Assembly (NCBI GenBank): GCA_905221605.1
Contig: CAJNDS010002388.1
Span: forward strand, 60,001 to 124,000
Source: Symbiodinium natans
Taxonomy: Eukaryota > Sar > Dinophyceae > Suessiales > Symbiodiniaceae
DNA: 64,000 nucleotides
Direction of reading: 5' to 3'
Shown: piece after piece, positions 12,072-25,020 of the stretch
Layout of the letters: every line of letters starts with the position of its first letter
Numbering within the stretch: position 1 is the first letter of the stretch
Notes under the pieces: model-generated
What the model saw: only the letters and a program-made list of their open reading frames with translations
Database searches by the model: none
Told to the model about the DNA's origin: nothing
Position numbers and translations under genes: made by a program

Positions 12072-14945
12072 GTGGTTCACGAACCACGAGGATGGTTCTT
12101 CAGGAGGCCTTCAAGCCTTCAACACTTTCCCTCAAAATTCGGGTCCCTTTTGTGGGTACCCTAGATAAGAGGGGCCGCCTTAGAATGAGGACCCCAAAAA
12201 AGGACCAGAATTTAAGGAAATCACCACCTGAAGAACGCCAAATCCTGCGATTTGTTGTAGGTTGCCTATAGGAATCCTAGAAGGTTTCATCGTACCTACG
12301 AAGCAGCAGGTTTCGGGCTTTCGGGTTCTTATAGTACAGTCTCCGGGTGTACTCTGTGTGTGTGTGTGGGTGGTGAGTGTGTGGGTGCAAAGGGTGGGAT
12401 CTACTATTCCTAAACCAAACCCTACTCAAGTCGTCACGAATTTGAATGGCATTCCCCCAGACAGATTGTGGCGCAGTGAAGTGATATGGGGTTTCCGAAG
12501 ATGGCTGTGCCCTTTCTGGGTTCCTGTGTTCTACTTTTTGTTGGGGGTATATAAGGGGGTGGGGGGCCCGGGGGTGGGGTGGGGGGCGAATGCAAATACC
12601 TTGACAAGCTAGAAGGGCTGGAACAACGTCTCTGACCTAGTGAGGGTCCAACTTCTTGGACACCCTATGTGCATCTTTTGCTGTAGCTACATGCATTCCT
12701 GCAGCCTTTCAGGAAGCTAGAGTTAGTGCTGATGAAGTTCCAGTGTTTCTAGTGTCCGAAACTGCAACATCCCGATGTTTGTGAGTTTTTGTGCATGAAG
12801 TCTACGGTTCAAGGTCTGACGCAGCGCGATACGGCGCGAAACAGTTGACGCTGCTCTCAGGGCTGCTGACCTTTGCATGGCAATTTCTAAAGTGAACCGC
12901 GACACCTAATTAAAGGGTCCGAAGCCTCAAGAACTCCTTGTGTCCAAGGCAGTGGAAACCCCGACCCTGCACCCTGCAGCAACAAACCCTAAACCCGAAA
13001 CCCGAAAGAAGTGGATGGGAGCCGCGCTAAGCCCTAAGCCCTAAGCCCTAAGCCCTAAGCCCTAAACCCTAAACCCTAAACCCCAACCCAAGGTAGTAGA
13101 CTTTCACACAACCTGGGACGCCTAGAAGCCTTGAGGTGAAGACCGTGCCAAATACCACCGTCCCGGCCTCGGTATAGGGTTTAGGGTTAGGTTTCAGGGT
13201 TTAGGGTTTAGGGTTGATAGTGTTTATCGGGTTATTAGGGTTCATCGGGTTTATAAGGTTTGTAGGGTTTATAGGGTTTATGGGGTTTAGAGGGTTTATA
13301 GGGTTTAGGGTTTATAAGGTTTATAGGGGTTGGGGTTTATAGGGTTTATAGGGTTTATGGGGTTTATAGGGTTTATAGGGTTTGGATTCATTCCTTGGTT
13401 GTCGGGTTTTGCTTGTGCGGCAGGATGCCTGTTGTCTGCACACTCCTCGCAACCGAACTAAACTCTAGCAAGCTACGCTGTAAGCCCTAAACCCTAAACC
13501 CTATACCCTAAACCCCAAACCCTAAACCCTAAACCCTATACCCTAAACCCTAAACCCTAAACTTTGCCAAATCCGCCCCCTGCGTCGCATGGCCCCAGCC
13601 GTTGGGTGTCGGTCCGACTCGGCATCTCATTTCCATTTACTCCAAAAGTCCCTTGACGAATAGATGAACCCCAAAGAAAGGTTAAGGGTCCATATACCCT
13701 AAATAGGGTAAATAGGGGTGATCGTAGTTCGTAGTCTAGGTTATTCGCTTCCAGCTTTGGGGTTCATCTGGCCCCCAAGGTCCCCATGACCCTCAAAGTT
13801 GTGTCCACAAGCATCCGCTGTAGGGGGGGGGCGAGGCAGATGCCAGGCCGTCAGCTTGCCTGAGCATCAATGATCTGACTTGAAATCCCTTGAAGCCTTA
13901 AGCCCTATAAACCCCTCCCCCAAGACGATCAACCCTAAACCTCAAGAAGCTCGGAAAGCCCCTAAGCCCCTACAAACCCCTAGCGCTTAGAGGGTTTAGA
14001 ATTGCACCAAAGATGCGACGCTGAAGAAGCAAGCACCCTTTTACCATTCCGAACCCGGCGACGGCCGCAACCCGACTCATGGACTTGGGAGGGTCCAAAA
14101 TTCATAGGGTTTAGGTTTAGGGTTTAGGGTTTAGGGTTTAGGGTTTAGGGTTTAGGGTTTAGGGTTTGGCCAGACTGGCTTGAAGCAGGGCTCCGGTTGT
14201 CCCGGCAACTCGTGCTGGCCCAGCCAAGACTGGGTTGCGCTTTGGGAGAATTGTTAATTTCCCTTCTATCCTTACAAGGGAACCTGTCATAAAAAGGTTT
14301 TTAAAGCGCAACCAAGACAAGAGCATTTAATGAACCCCACAAGCATTCCCAGACTCTACAATGAGCATGCTGAGCCCTCCCAGAAACCAGTCACTCCGGC
14401 ACACTTTGCAAGGTTTATCTGGCGCTCTTCGACATCCTGAAAGACACCTTTTGCACAGCCTGAGCCAGCAGAGCCCTTGGGGCTTTCCGGTCTCGGGTAT
14501 GGGTTTGGGGGGGAGGCCGGCTCTTTGTTATGGAAGGGCAGGCCCGCCCCCGAGCACTTTGGTTTCTCACCTTAGGCCATGGGCCGCTTTAGACCAGGCG
14601 ACGGCAGAGAAAAAGCCAGACGGACGAGGGCGGCATGCTGGCCCTGCGAGTATTCCTAGGCTGTACCTGACCCTCAACCCTGAACCCCTCGGAATCCTAG
14701 GATGTATCTGACCTTCATCAATAAACCCCCAAACTTTGTTAAAGCTAAGCCCCAAGCTGCCAAATGGCCCTTCAAAGTAAGCGAACGCCGACCTGGCAGT
14801 GAAACGAGCTTGAGAACCCGCTGGTCTCGACATCCTTATAGTCTCTGACAAATGCAAGTTCCTTGCGCAGCGACTTCTGAAGAGTTCTGCAGTAATATAA
14901 GGGCCTTAAGTATTTGAACAGGGTTTTCGGGGTTGTCATAGTATA

Positions 14946-15000
14946 AGTATATAGGGACCAGGAGGGAATGCTACTAGTCATTCTTCCGACCCCTATATTG
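14946..15000 (-). repeat. Dispersed repeat D, copy 1 (inverted)
   Basis: The reverse complement reads ATAGGGGTCGGAAGAAT, then TAGCATTCC, then GGTCCCTATA, closely matching 34269-34330 on the plus strand. The family is otherwise unrecognised. Confidence 0.6.
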
Positions 15001-15090
15001 TACGTCCGTAGCAAGCTTGTTGAGTTCAGTGTCTTCTCTGTTGCAAAGACCATAGCATTTGAGCTCGATGCCCGACTGCTGCCTGCATTC

Positions 15091-15201
15091 TCCTAGGTAG
15101 GAGAAGGGGGGGGCCTTAAAAGGGAAACCTTCTTAACCCTCTTCTGGCACTCTTACACAGGGGCCCCATTCCGAGGGCATACATCCCCAAAAATCCCCGT
15201 A
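15091..15201. repeat. Dispersed repeat B, copy 2
   Basis: Collinear with 7701-7812 (CCTAGGTAGGA start, CTCTTCTGGC in the middle, CATCCCCAA end), with small indels. No exon was recognised after this copy. Confidence 0.6.
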
Positions 15202-15756
15202 ATCCGATGCCCTAGATTCACATCTTTTTTGCCGTCAATCCTTGAAGTAGGAGCCCAATCCCTTCACACTAGCTGGCAAGGTACTACGCTCCTGGCTCAT
15301 TCCGCCGCGGTGAATGCACAGTGAAACACCCCAGGCGGCTAGGCACACAAAAGAATGGTCTCAACAGCCTTGCGCACGCCTATCAGGAGGTCTTGCCGCC
15401 CAAATGCAGTACGTGACGGGACGGTTGTGGTAGGTACCAAAACCAGGTCCCGACACAAAGCCTGCGGAGCTCAGTTGTCTGCGATTTCGGTTTGGGATGT
15501 AGAGAAGGAGGTAGAGTTCATGGCCGTTTATAGTTTATATACAAAACTCAAGGGATTTTGATGAAGGGTTCTGAGGGGAGTTTAGGACATAAGACAGAAG
15601 GAAGTCCTGGGGAGAGTGCTCTGTCAGCAATGGCCATGAGGAGGCGCCTCGTCTGCAGATTTCACTCGGAGTGCCGCGGCTTTCGCTTGCCCGAACTCCT
15701 ATACCCTAAACCCTAAACTCTATAAACCCTACGGAAACCCTATATAAACCTAAACC

Positions 15757-15857
15757 TTGATATGCTCCCCCTTATACTAACAGTCCTTAATCGGGATTAT
15801 ACCAGGGGGTACTATAATCCCTAAAAAGGACTGCTAGTATAAGGGGGAACATCCCAA
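15757..15857. mobile_element. Compact MITE-like palindrome
   Basis: A 32-base left arm (15757-15788) pairs with the right arm (15826-15857) at 28 of 32 positions. The right end, reverse complemented, starts TTGGGATGTTCCCCCTTAT, as in the 11077-11249 element. The roughly 37-base loop carries GGGGGTACTATAATCCC. It is a likely non-autonomous hairpin element. Confidence 0.7.
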
Positions 15858-17155
15858 CCTACACCCTATAGAGACCCCCAGCCGGACCACCGAAACCCCT
15901 GAGCCACCGCTGGTTGCTTTGTCCGATGCGCGAGGCATCCACTTCGGCCCACTACGGCGGCAGTCGCCTATGGCGAGGCGTCCGTGCGCACGTTTCAACC
16001 CTGTAGCCGAAGAAGCCGGACATTTTCTGGGGCTCCTGAAACTTTAATTGCTTATATACTCACCCAAAAAGTCCTTACTTGGCAGCTGTCAGCCGCATGT
16101 AGCTATGTACTTTTATGCAATATACAGGGAACTTTGACGGGCCTTTCTGCGGCGGTTGTGTGGGTCTTCTCAGGCAACTGTAGATGTCAGCTTTAGTGGA
16201 CGTTGTTGGGTTAGAGCCCATTGCGCCTTAGGCATCGCCACTTTGATACCTCACCCTAGAATGTTCATCCCCTGCAGCCGCTAAGACCATTCCTTTGGAG
16301 CTACATGAACCCCATTTAAGGGTCTTGTCCATACCTTCAGAGGGCTTGCTAGTTGCATCGGACGGATGACCCATCTTTGTGGCGTGCATGTCCTCTCCAA
16401 AGGAAGCCCTTCAGCCTTAAATCCCACCTGTTACCACCCTAAACCCTAAACCCTAAACCCTGAACCCTCGTCCCAAACCCTAAACCCTAAACGGAAAGGC
16501 CTCCCTTGAAGCGCGGCACGCTTTGCGGAAGAGCCCCGCCTTTGCAGGGGGCCCATCAGATGCAACCTAAGATTGCCGGACCCTATAATCCAATAACAGA
16601 ACCGTTTTGCAGAGTGGACTGAAAGCGCGGTTGAGCTCCTCACAGCCTGCTGACAGTTACCACTGACTTGGTTCGGAGGTTTAGCATTTACAGGGCTTAG
16701 GGTTCAGGCCGATATATATATATATATATATAATATATATAATATACACACATAAAGAGAGGTATATGGAGACTTGAGGTGCCACCTCACCTGGCACAAA
16801 TCTCAATCCTCCAGACCTGCTCTTGTACAGCCATGGTTATCGCTCGCCCCTGACCCTAAACCCTAAACCCTAAACCCTAAACCCTAAAGCAAGGCCCCTA
16901 AACACCCCGGAGCTGCCTGGAATAGCTTGAACATGAACCTGGACAGCCAGGGTTTAGGGTTTAGGGTTTAGGGTTTAGGGTTTAGGGTTTAGAGTCTATA
17001 TGACAGAAAGGCAGGCTGTGGGGGCCCCATTTTCTCCTATATTAGGGGTCCCTTATCTTCGTAAATCCCCATATTCACTCGATTGAACCCTTCTAAACCT
17101 AATATCTGCCCTATAAACACCCTGTAAGCCCTAAATCCCTCTAGGAATCAGATAC

Positions 17156-17720
17156 ATGAACCCAACAAGCTTCTTTGCCAAGTTCGACGCCTCCCTGCGC
17201 GCTCACCGCGGATTCCGAGCCATCGCCGTGGCGCGGGGCCCTGGAAGGAAGGTTAGGGATTTAGGGAAGTCTAGGGTTTAGGGGTTTAGGGCTTTCAAAC
17301 CCTCAACAGGTTGGGGTTTAAGGGCTAGGTTTGCAACCCTAAACAGGAAGTCTAGGGTTTAGGGGTTTAGGGCTTTCAAACCCTCAACAGGTTGGGGTTT
17401 AAGGGCTCGGTTCTCAACCCTAAACAGGAAAATTGGGGTTCAGGGCGTTTTCAACCCTAAGAAGGAAGTTCAGGCTTTAGGGCTTCAGGGTTTCGGGTAT
17501 TTTTAACCCGAAACAGGAAGTTTAGTAGGGTTTAGGGTTTAGGGTTTAGGGTTTAGGGTTTAGGGTTTAGGGTTTAGGGTCTTCAATCCCTCAACAGGGA
17601 GTGTAGAAGGTGCTCCTTTGGGAGTTCAGGGTCTGCGGGGCTTTACGCCAGGTGCCACCGCTGGCGGCCGGCGTGGCTGCCGCATCGGCAAGACTCCGCC
17701 GGGAGCTCATCGTTTGTTAG
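17156..17720 (+). CDS. Candidate two-exon small basic protein (54 aa)
   Basis: Exon 1 is 17156-17251, starting at ATG after a CCCTCTAG acceptor-like site. Exon 2 is 17652-17720, ending in TAG. The GTTAGG donor and CGCCAG acceptor join in phase 0. The intron (17252-17651) is filled with tandem and telomere-like TTTAGGG units. Exon 1 encodes MNPTSFFAKFDASLRAH and then GFRAIAVARG; exon 2 encodes an Ala/Arg-rich tail ending RLRRELIVC. Its small size, basic character and hydrophobic patches could suit an organellar or membrane-associated peptide, but I recognise no family. It could also be an artefact or part of a larger transcript. Confidence 0.4.
17262..17440 (+). repeat. Tandem duplication of a telomere-derived unit of about 80 bp
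   Basis: Two copies run from AGTCTAGGGTTTAGGGG through CTTTCAAACCCTCAACAGG and TTGGGGTTTAAGGGCT to CAACCCTAAACAGGAA. The unit mixes TTTAGGG and CCCTAAA words, so it is itself partly self-complementary. A third, decayed copy follows to about 17515. Confidence 0.75.
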
Positions 17721-19994
17721 TAAACCTAAAGAAAAAACTCATAACATAACAGTAGTACAGTCTAATACGCCAAATTGAAAGTATGACAGAGCAAGTTCAG
17801 GGAGACTGGATGCGGGATTCCTGGTCTTCGTTGCCGTTTCAGAATTCAGAATTGAGGTTTTTGAGGTTTTTGAAGGCCTTTAGAGGACTGCTCAAGGCCA
17901 GGGTTCTCGCCTTCGCATCTGGACTCCTATAGGAGCCTATATTGTTCGTTGGCCTGTAATGCCACCGAAGCTTGAACCCCGTTTAGGGCATGGGGGTGGC
18001 TCTTGCAAAGTCCCGGCAGCCTCGCAACACTTTGAGAAATCTTTGTAAAAGCCCGGCTTTTGTGCCTTTTCGCAAACTGAAATCTACCCTTCAACGGCCT
18101 TTCAGGTCGTGTGAGGCGATCTGCAACGCCAGGTCACACCGGGCTCGTCTTTTCTCGACTTTCAGAAGCGAGTGCTTCGCGCATAGGAGGGGCTTAGGGA
18201 TCTTTTTTTTGAGGCTTGGGGGCATTCGGGTTCAGAGGGCTGCATGGTTTGGGTGGCAGGATTTTCAGTGTGCTTTCGCAGCTCATCTTGAGTTCAGAGT
18301 TCGGGGTCGGGAACGATGCTGAGCTCTGCTGGTGTAGTGCTTGAGCTGGGGCTGGGTGTTTGCTTTTCTCTTCCCCCCCCCCCCCCCCCCACGCCATGAA
18401 ACCTGGGGTCAGGGTGTAGGGTTTAGGGCTTAGGGGTTTAAGTCAGGGTCTCAAATCACCGACGCCCGCACAGCCACAGCGCTCGACCCTGAAGTAGGTA
18501 GACTCAGATAGACGATGGGTTTATACAGGGATTGTATCAATGATTCCCCCAATGTCAGAATCCTTAAGCCCCAAAACCCCGAAAGCCCCTACAGCCCTAA
18601 ATCCCCTGAACCCAAGAACCCTCAAGCCCCAAAACCCCGGCGTTCGCCTCCTAAAACCCTTAACCCTAAACCCTAAACCCTTAACCCTAAACCCTAAACC
18701 CTAAACCCTAAACCCTAAACCCTAAACCCTACTCCTGGCCTCGGTCCTCGCAGCGTTGGCTCCCAGCTTTCCCCACGGCCTCCACTCAAGGATGGCTTGG
18801 ACCAGGCGCATCCCATCTTATGTAGGGTTCAAGGGGGTTCAAAGGGGTTTAGGGTTTAGGGTTCAGGGGTTTAGGGTTCAAAGGGGTTTAGGGTTCAAGG
18901 GTTTAGGGTTCAAAGGGGTTTAGGGTTTAGGGTTCAAGGGTTTAGGGTTCAAAGGGGTTTAGGGTTCAAGGGTTTAGGGTTCAAGGGTTAAGGGTTTAGG
19001 GTTCAAGGGTTTAGAATTTAGGGTTTACGGCCCTAGCGTTCTAGGGTTTAGGGTTTAGGGTTCAAGGGATTAGGGTTTGGGGTTTATGGCCCTAGGGTTC
19101 TAGGGTTTTGGGTTCAACGGTTTATGGTTCAAGTGTTTAGGGTTTAGGGGTAGGGCTTAGGGTTCATGGATTAGGGTTTAGGGTTCAAGGGTTGGGTTCA
19201 AGGGTTGCCTGTTCAAGGGTTTAGGGTTCAGGGGGTTAGGGTTTAGGGTTCAGGGTTGGAGGGATTAGGGTTCAAGGGTTTCGGGTTCCTAGGTTTAGGG
19301 TTCATGGGTTTCGGGTTCTGGGCTTAGGGTTGATGCCCCCGTGCTTTTGTTATCCCTTAAAGGGCGCGTATAGAGTGATTCCATGGCTTGTCATGCCAAG
19401 ACCCTACCTTCAGAACCTCAAATCCCGCCTCTTGAGGTTACCTCAGAATCCCCTACACCCTAATCCCTAAAACCCTATAAAATGGGTTCCTGTAGAAATC
19501 ACATCCAAAAAGACGTAGGGTTCGGGCTTCTCCAAGCGGAAACAGTTCAGGGCGACTTTGGGGGGGGGGGGGTGTGGGTGGGGGGAGGAGGGGGCGGCGC
19601 CTTTTTTGTTTACCTGTGTAGACGGTGTAGGGTTTATAGGTTTACGGCCCAACTGTCCGGTACCTGTCCCCAACCCACAGCTGAATTTGCAACCATTCAT
19701 AATAAACGTATTGAAGCCCTAGCACCCGAAGCCCCGAAAAGCCTAACTAAACCCCTTGAACCCCAACTCGAAAAAGCCCTTCAGCCCCAGACCTTGAGAA
19801 GCCTCCTCTGCCCTCCCTCTGCCCCTAAACCCTAAACCCTAAACCCTAAACCCTAAACCCTAAACCCTAAACCCTAAACCCTAAACCCTAAACCCTAAAC
19901 CCTAAACCCTAACCCTAAACCCTAAACCCTAAACCCTACACCCTAAACCCTAAACCCTAAACCCTAAACCCTAAACCCTAAACCTCTCTCCAGG
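17721..19994. other. Intergenic stretch with telomere-like variants
   Basis: No gene is supported. It contains a C-run at 18369, CCCTAAA at 18660-18730, a long degenerate block at 18835-19340 alternating TTTAGGG with TTCAAGGG and TTCAGGG, G-runs near 19560, and a CCCTAAA array (19827-19985) leading to the ceramidase first exon. An exon-like island at 18752 after CTCGCAG has no clear frame. Confidence 0.6.
19827..19985 (-). repeat. CCCTAAA array upstream of ceramidase exon 1
   Basis: More than twenty CCCTAAA units end directly before CTCTCTCCAG, the acceptor-like site that precedes the ceramidase start codon by one base. In dinoflagellates such a site could accept the trans-spliced leader, which is an inference here. 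Confidence 0.92.
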
Positions 19995-22900
19995 ATGCAG
20001 GCCTGGCTCCTCGGGTCTCTGCTTTTCGTCGCATCGGCCGTCGAGACCGAATACCACGTGGGTGCCCGGATCAGCTTGGGGGAGCTGTGGGGGGGACGGA
20101 GAGAGGGTTTAGGGTTTAGGGTTTAGGGTTTTGGGTTTTGGGTTTTGGGTTTTGGGTTTAGGGTTTAGGCCAAGTAGCCCCCCACATTTGTTCAGGTTTT
20201 TGGGGTTGCGGGGGCTCCGCCTACAAAGGAAACTCGATCGGCCCGTGGAATGTTTTTTCATGCCCCCTTTATTCGGTGTAAGAGGACACTGTTTATGATG
20301 ACTATGTGGCCGAAGAGTTGCTCTGGAGGGTTGGGTGACAGGCTTAGGGTAGCTTAGGGTTTAGGTTTTTTTTTTTCCCCGGGGGGTGGGCGGGGGTGCA
20401 GGCTCAGGGATTAGGGTACAAACTGTCTCCTAGCAGACCTGCCGCACGTTGCCCAAGCAGGCTCGACGAGAGTCCCTGGCGTGGTGTGTGTAGGATCGAA
20501 GAAGACTGAAGCACCCTCTGAACGTTGACATGCAACCCTAAACCCTAAACCCTAAACCCTAAACCCTAAACCGTGTGGGCCCGCATTTGCTCCTTTCCGA
20601 GGCGTGGGCATCGCAGATGTGACCGGACCTGCAGCGGAGACTCTGATGCGAGAGTTGTGCAGTGGGTGCAACCCTAAACCCTAAACCCTAACCCTAAACC
20701 CTAAACCCTAAACCCTAAACCCTAAACCCTAAACCCTAAAGTTGAGCACTGTACCTTAAGAACCCCGAAACCTTGTTGCAGGTTACATCAGAAGAATCCT
20801 AATGACTCTACTAGGGTTTTGTACAAATGGCCTGCGAAAATGCAGGCTTGCGGTTCTTTAAAGAAGGCGAAAGGGTTGGGGCGGCGTGAAGGCATGTCCG
20901 GCGCAACTAGAATCCCCTAGAAGCATCCTACATCTGGAATGTGAAGTTGGAGGGCAATTACTTTGGGCCCTAAACCCTAAACCCTACTAAACCCTAAACC
21001 CAATAGGTTTAAGTAGGGGCGCCATGAACGACGCAGTGAACAAGCTGCAAGACTCCAACAGTTTTGGTTTGGTCGGGTTATTCGCGTCTTGGGCAGGGGC
21101 TTTGGTGACCCATGAACCTTCAAGCAGGGGTTACGGGAAACCTGAAAGGAACACCTCCGTTTACACACCAGGGCTAACGATTCACGTTTCGAGGCTGGTG
21201 AGCTCTCGGTTTACCACAACAAGTGGGGGCGGGCCCCGAAAATAGACCCCCCAAATAGTGGTATTCCCTTATCATAAGACCCCAGTAAGGTAATCCCTAA
21301 TGTCGGATACCCCCAAGTAGCTAGAGCAAGTGGGGTGAAGGCTCCTCGGCCCTTCAGGGTTACCTCATGTCAGGAGGTGGTGATGATGGGCTACGCTGAC
21401 CAGGAGCAGCGAGTCACGGGCAACCTGGTTTAGGGTTTAGGGTTTGGGGTTTGGGGTTTGGGGCTGCCCCAAACGCTGAAAGGTGGTGGCCCGGAGGCTG
21501 AACATGTTTGGGACTAAATGAATCCTTAAAGGGTTTAGCAGGGTCCACATCCTGTCAATAGGGATGATAGTAGTATAGATTAGATAATCCTTTTTTTAGG
21601 TTTCATGTGGTACCCCAAGGATGTCTTGGAACCTGCAAAGTTGGTCGTGGCGGTCTTGGTGTTCAGGGTTTGGAGGAGCACGACTTGCTAGTGCACCATA
21701 CATGTTCTATCTTCCGAACATCGGGGAGGCTCCACCAGAAGCTACACAGAACACGAAAACCCGCATGATAGGAACCAACAAAGAGCATCAACATTTTCGG
21801 ACCCCCTAAACCCCAAACCCCAAACCCCGAACCCCAAACCCCAAACCCCAAACCCCAAACCCCAAACCCCAAACCCCAAACCCTAAACCCTAAACCCTAA
21901 ACCCCCCCCCCTCTTCCATCACCCGAGGCATCCACATGCGAGTCTTGGCTGCATCTTCAGGGGGCATGAGGGCTGCACCTAAGGGGGTCAGAATACCTAC
22001 ATCATAACCCCTCCAAAACACTGTTCTATGGATTAAGGCCCCTAGATTATGCAAACACTGCCCACTGCCCTCCTGGCTGAAGGCTTCTGATTCTGGGGAA
22101 ACCCGAAGCCCTAAGCCCTGAATGCAAAAACACTCGGTGATTCTCGGTTCATGGAATCCATGACGGGCTGGCGCCCGTTCCTTCTGCATTGGGGACATAG
22201 GAAGCTGGGAGAGGTGAAGAAAGAAAGGGAAAGTCAGGGCCGATGTGCGCTTCAGGAGTTTCGGTATTTTGTTGGAAGTTGGAAGCCAGGACGTTCGATT
22301 GAAATGCGCGGGGTGTTTGGACTTCATATACGGGGTTGAATAACTTCCGGGGAACGCGCAAACCCCAAACCCCCGTTCTGTTTGGCGGCTTCATAGTTCT
22401 GTGGGTTCCGGGTGCTGTAGGATTCTCACTCGTATCACTATAGCCCCCTGAGGATCAAAGTCTCATTTCTGTTCATATAAAACCCAAGGGAATATTACAC
22501 CTACTATTTTCCTTATAAGAGTTTTATAAGGTTCTAAGTGGAGTTTAGATCAATGCTGCCGTAGAAGCCCCATGAGACCGGCCCAAAAAGATGCCTCGCT
22601 CCAAGACACCTAAACGCCAGGACTGCACGCGCGGGCCTTCATCTTCGTGCACCCGGAATCCGGGAAGACACTCGTCACCCTAAACCCTAAACCCAAAACC
22701 CTACACCCAAAACCCCAAAACCCTATAAACCCAAAATCATGCTTTCGATCCAGTTTCAAGAAGGGTCAGGAGTCTGAACCCTAAGAATCCTATGTCCTAA
22801 GTACTACGAGACGTGGGTTGCCCTAGTTATCTCACTCGAACAGTGTCTTTCACAGCAACGTTTGCCATGCGACAATTCTGGAGACTGCCCGCTTTCTGAG

Positions 22901-24987
22901 CCCTAAATAGCCCCTCAGAACCCTAAGCCCCCAAACCCTGAACCCTAGGCTTTAGAATTCGTAGGACTTAGGGGACCACGGCAGAGTGACCACCCTCTGA
23001 AGACATTGCGCATCCTTCGGTTGGGGAAGGATGTGAGCAGCGCGAGAAACTCGGGAAACTGTTCAAGAACACGTGTACATCTACAGAGAAAGCAAGAGTG
23101 ATTTCTTCAAGTGTGGTTTCAAGTGTGATGACGTCGCTTTCTTCAAGACATAGATGAAGTGTTTGCAGAGCGTCGATCTCAGATTGAAACATATTGCTAG
23201 AGACGGTCGCTCACAGCACATGGGAGGGCGGGGCCGGGGAGGAGGGGGTTCAACCCGGTTCTCCAAACCCTAAACTACCCTAAACCCTAAACCCTATCGT
23301 CTCTTTGGCTGGTAGTTTCTCAGCCAAAGCCATCCCAGACGCCTGGTCTACATCGCAGTCGACACGTGGGCAACGACGGAATCGCTCATCCAAGGCATCG
23401 CGCCCCTGTCAATTGAAAAACCTGGCACCCTAGTTTCGGGTTTAGGATTTAGGGTTTAAGGTTGAATTTAGGGTTGACGGTTTAGGCTTGGGGATGAACA
23501 TAGGCAGAAGGGGGTTGCTTACTGGTTTCAAATTAGGGAAAATTACGGCCTTATCTCAGGCAGATTCACCTACGCCGCCCTGCCACGCCACAGCCATTGC
23601 AGCTTTCTCAGCTAACGCGCACCAAAGTCTCAGAATGCTCCAATAGCTGTATATATCCCTGAGAACTGCGCGCACACTCACTCCTCAGCTTTGCAGTCCT
23701 CGTGACCCGGAACAGAGACGCCTGCAAGGCTCGAAGCCTTAATGTGGGCTTCGAGATTTCAAGGTCTACCCGAGCCTGACACCTCAACACAAGAGTCCGG
23801 AGTTTCGAGTTGCAAGATGCCACGCCATGCCGCCGTTGTGTGGCGCTGCCTCCGCTTGGCTCTCACTGCGGCGCTGATAGCGGCGCTCTCGCTAGCGTCA
23901 TCCGAGGATGCTCCGGTGGAGAACAAGCTAGGTAGGCACTTGGGATCTTTTAATATGTTCACTTAATACACTTAGAGTCCTTAGATTCATAGCGCTTATC
24001 AGGAAATAGCCCGATGCCCCCCAATCGAAAGACTTACCCTAAACCCTAAACCCTAAACCCTAAACCCTAAACCCTAAACCCTAAACCCTAAACCCTAAAC
24101 CCTAAACCCTAACCCTAAACCCTAAACCCTAAACCCTAAACCCTAAACCCTAAACCCTAAACCCTAAACCCTAAACCTTTCTTTCCACGCAGGACTGGCC
24201 AGGCGGTCGGCTCTTGCGTGAATCCCACGCGGACGATGACCAAGGTTGGACTTCACAGATGTGTGTATATATATATATATATTATAGCATATACGTATAT
24301 ATGTATATCACATATATATATATACACGTCTTGGGCATGGCGATTTACCCAAACTCCCCAGGCCCTCAACCCTAAGCGCACTGTAAACCAAAAACACAAA
24401 CCATCCTGGGTCCTAAGCTGTTCTGGACGACCCAGAGCTGCAGCAGGTTGCTTCACTTCACTGAGCTCTAAGAGAAGCTAGCGACATTGGCACTTCAGAG
24501 GGGTTTCGGGTTCTGGGGCTTAGGATTCAAGGAGTCATGGTTTGGGGGTTAGGGGTTAGGGTTTAGGGTTACTGCTTAGGGTTTAGAATGTTAGGGTTTA
24601 GGGATTGTCGGAGCCCCTCAGGCGGAGGGTCGTCTCCCATATTCTACACTGTCCCATGGGGTGCGCCCCTGGCAGGTCACGGGCCCTGGCCGTGGCAGAC
24701 CTGGATCGTCGCCACTTTATTCGTGCTGATCTGCGGCTGTGGACAACTCCTCTGCTACTGAATGTAGACATTATGTTTTTGAGCTTGCTCATCTTTTGTG
24801 TGTGTGTTGTGTGTGTGTGTGTGTGTGTTGTGTGTGTGTTGTGTGTGTGTTGTGTGTGTGTTGTGTGTGTGTTGTGTGTGTGTTGTGTGTGTGTGTTGTG
24901 TGTGTTGTGTGTGTGTGTTTGTTTGTGTGTGTGTGTGTTTGTGTGTGTTTGTGTGTGTGTGTTTGTGTGTGTGTTTGTGTGTGTTTG

Positions 24988-25020
<33 letters not shown>

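Larger units (their letters stand above)
13045..17155. other. Repeat-rich stretch without a confidently supported gene
   Basis: It holds CCCTAAA/TTTAGGG islands (13180-13385 with TTTATAGGG variants, 13480-13562, 14105-14165, 16436-16490, 16856-16890, 16950-16990), a (TA)n tract near 16711, repeat copies B and D, and a MITE-like element. Weak exon-like islands are 13137-13172 (between CTTGAG and GTATAG), 13425-13479 (ATG exon before a GTAAGC donor) and 14182-14229 (LRLSRQLVLAQPRL). I could not join them into a gene. Confidence 0.6.

Noticed and set aside
12723-12905. Minus-strand 60-codon ORF (RFTLEIAMQRSAALRAAS)
   Set aside because: Mitochondrial-presequence-like in composition, but no acceptor, donor or continuation was found.
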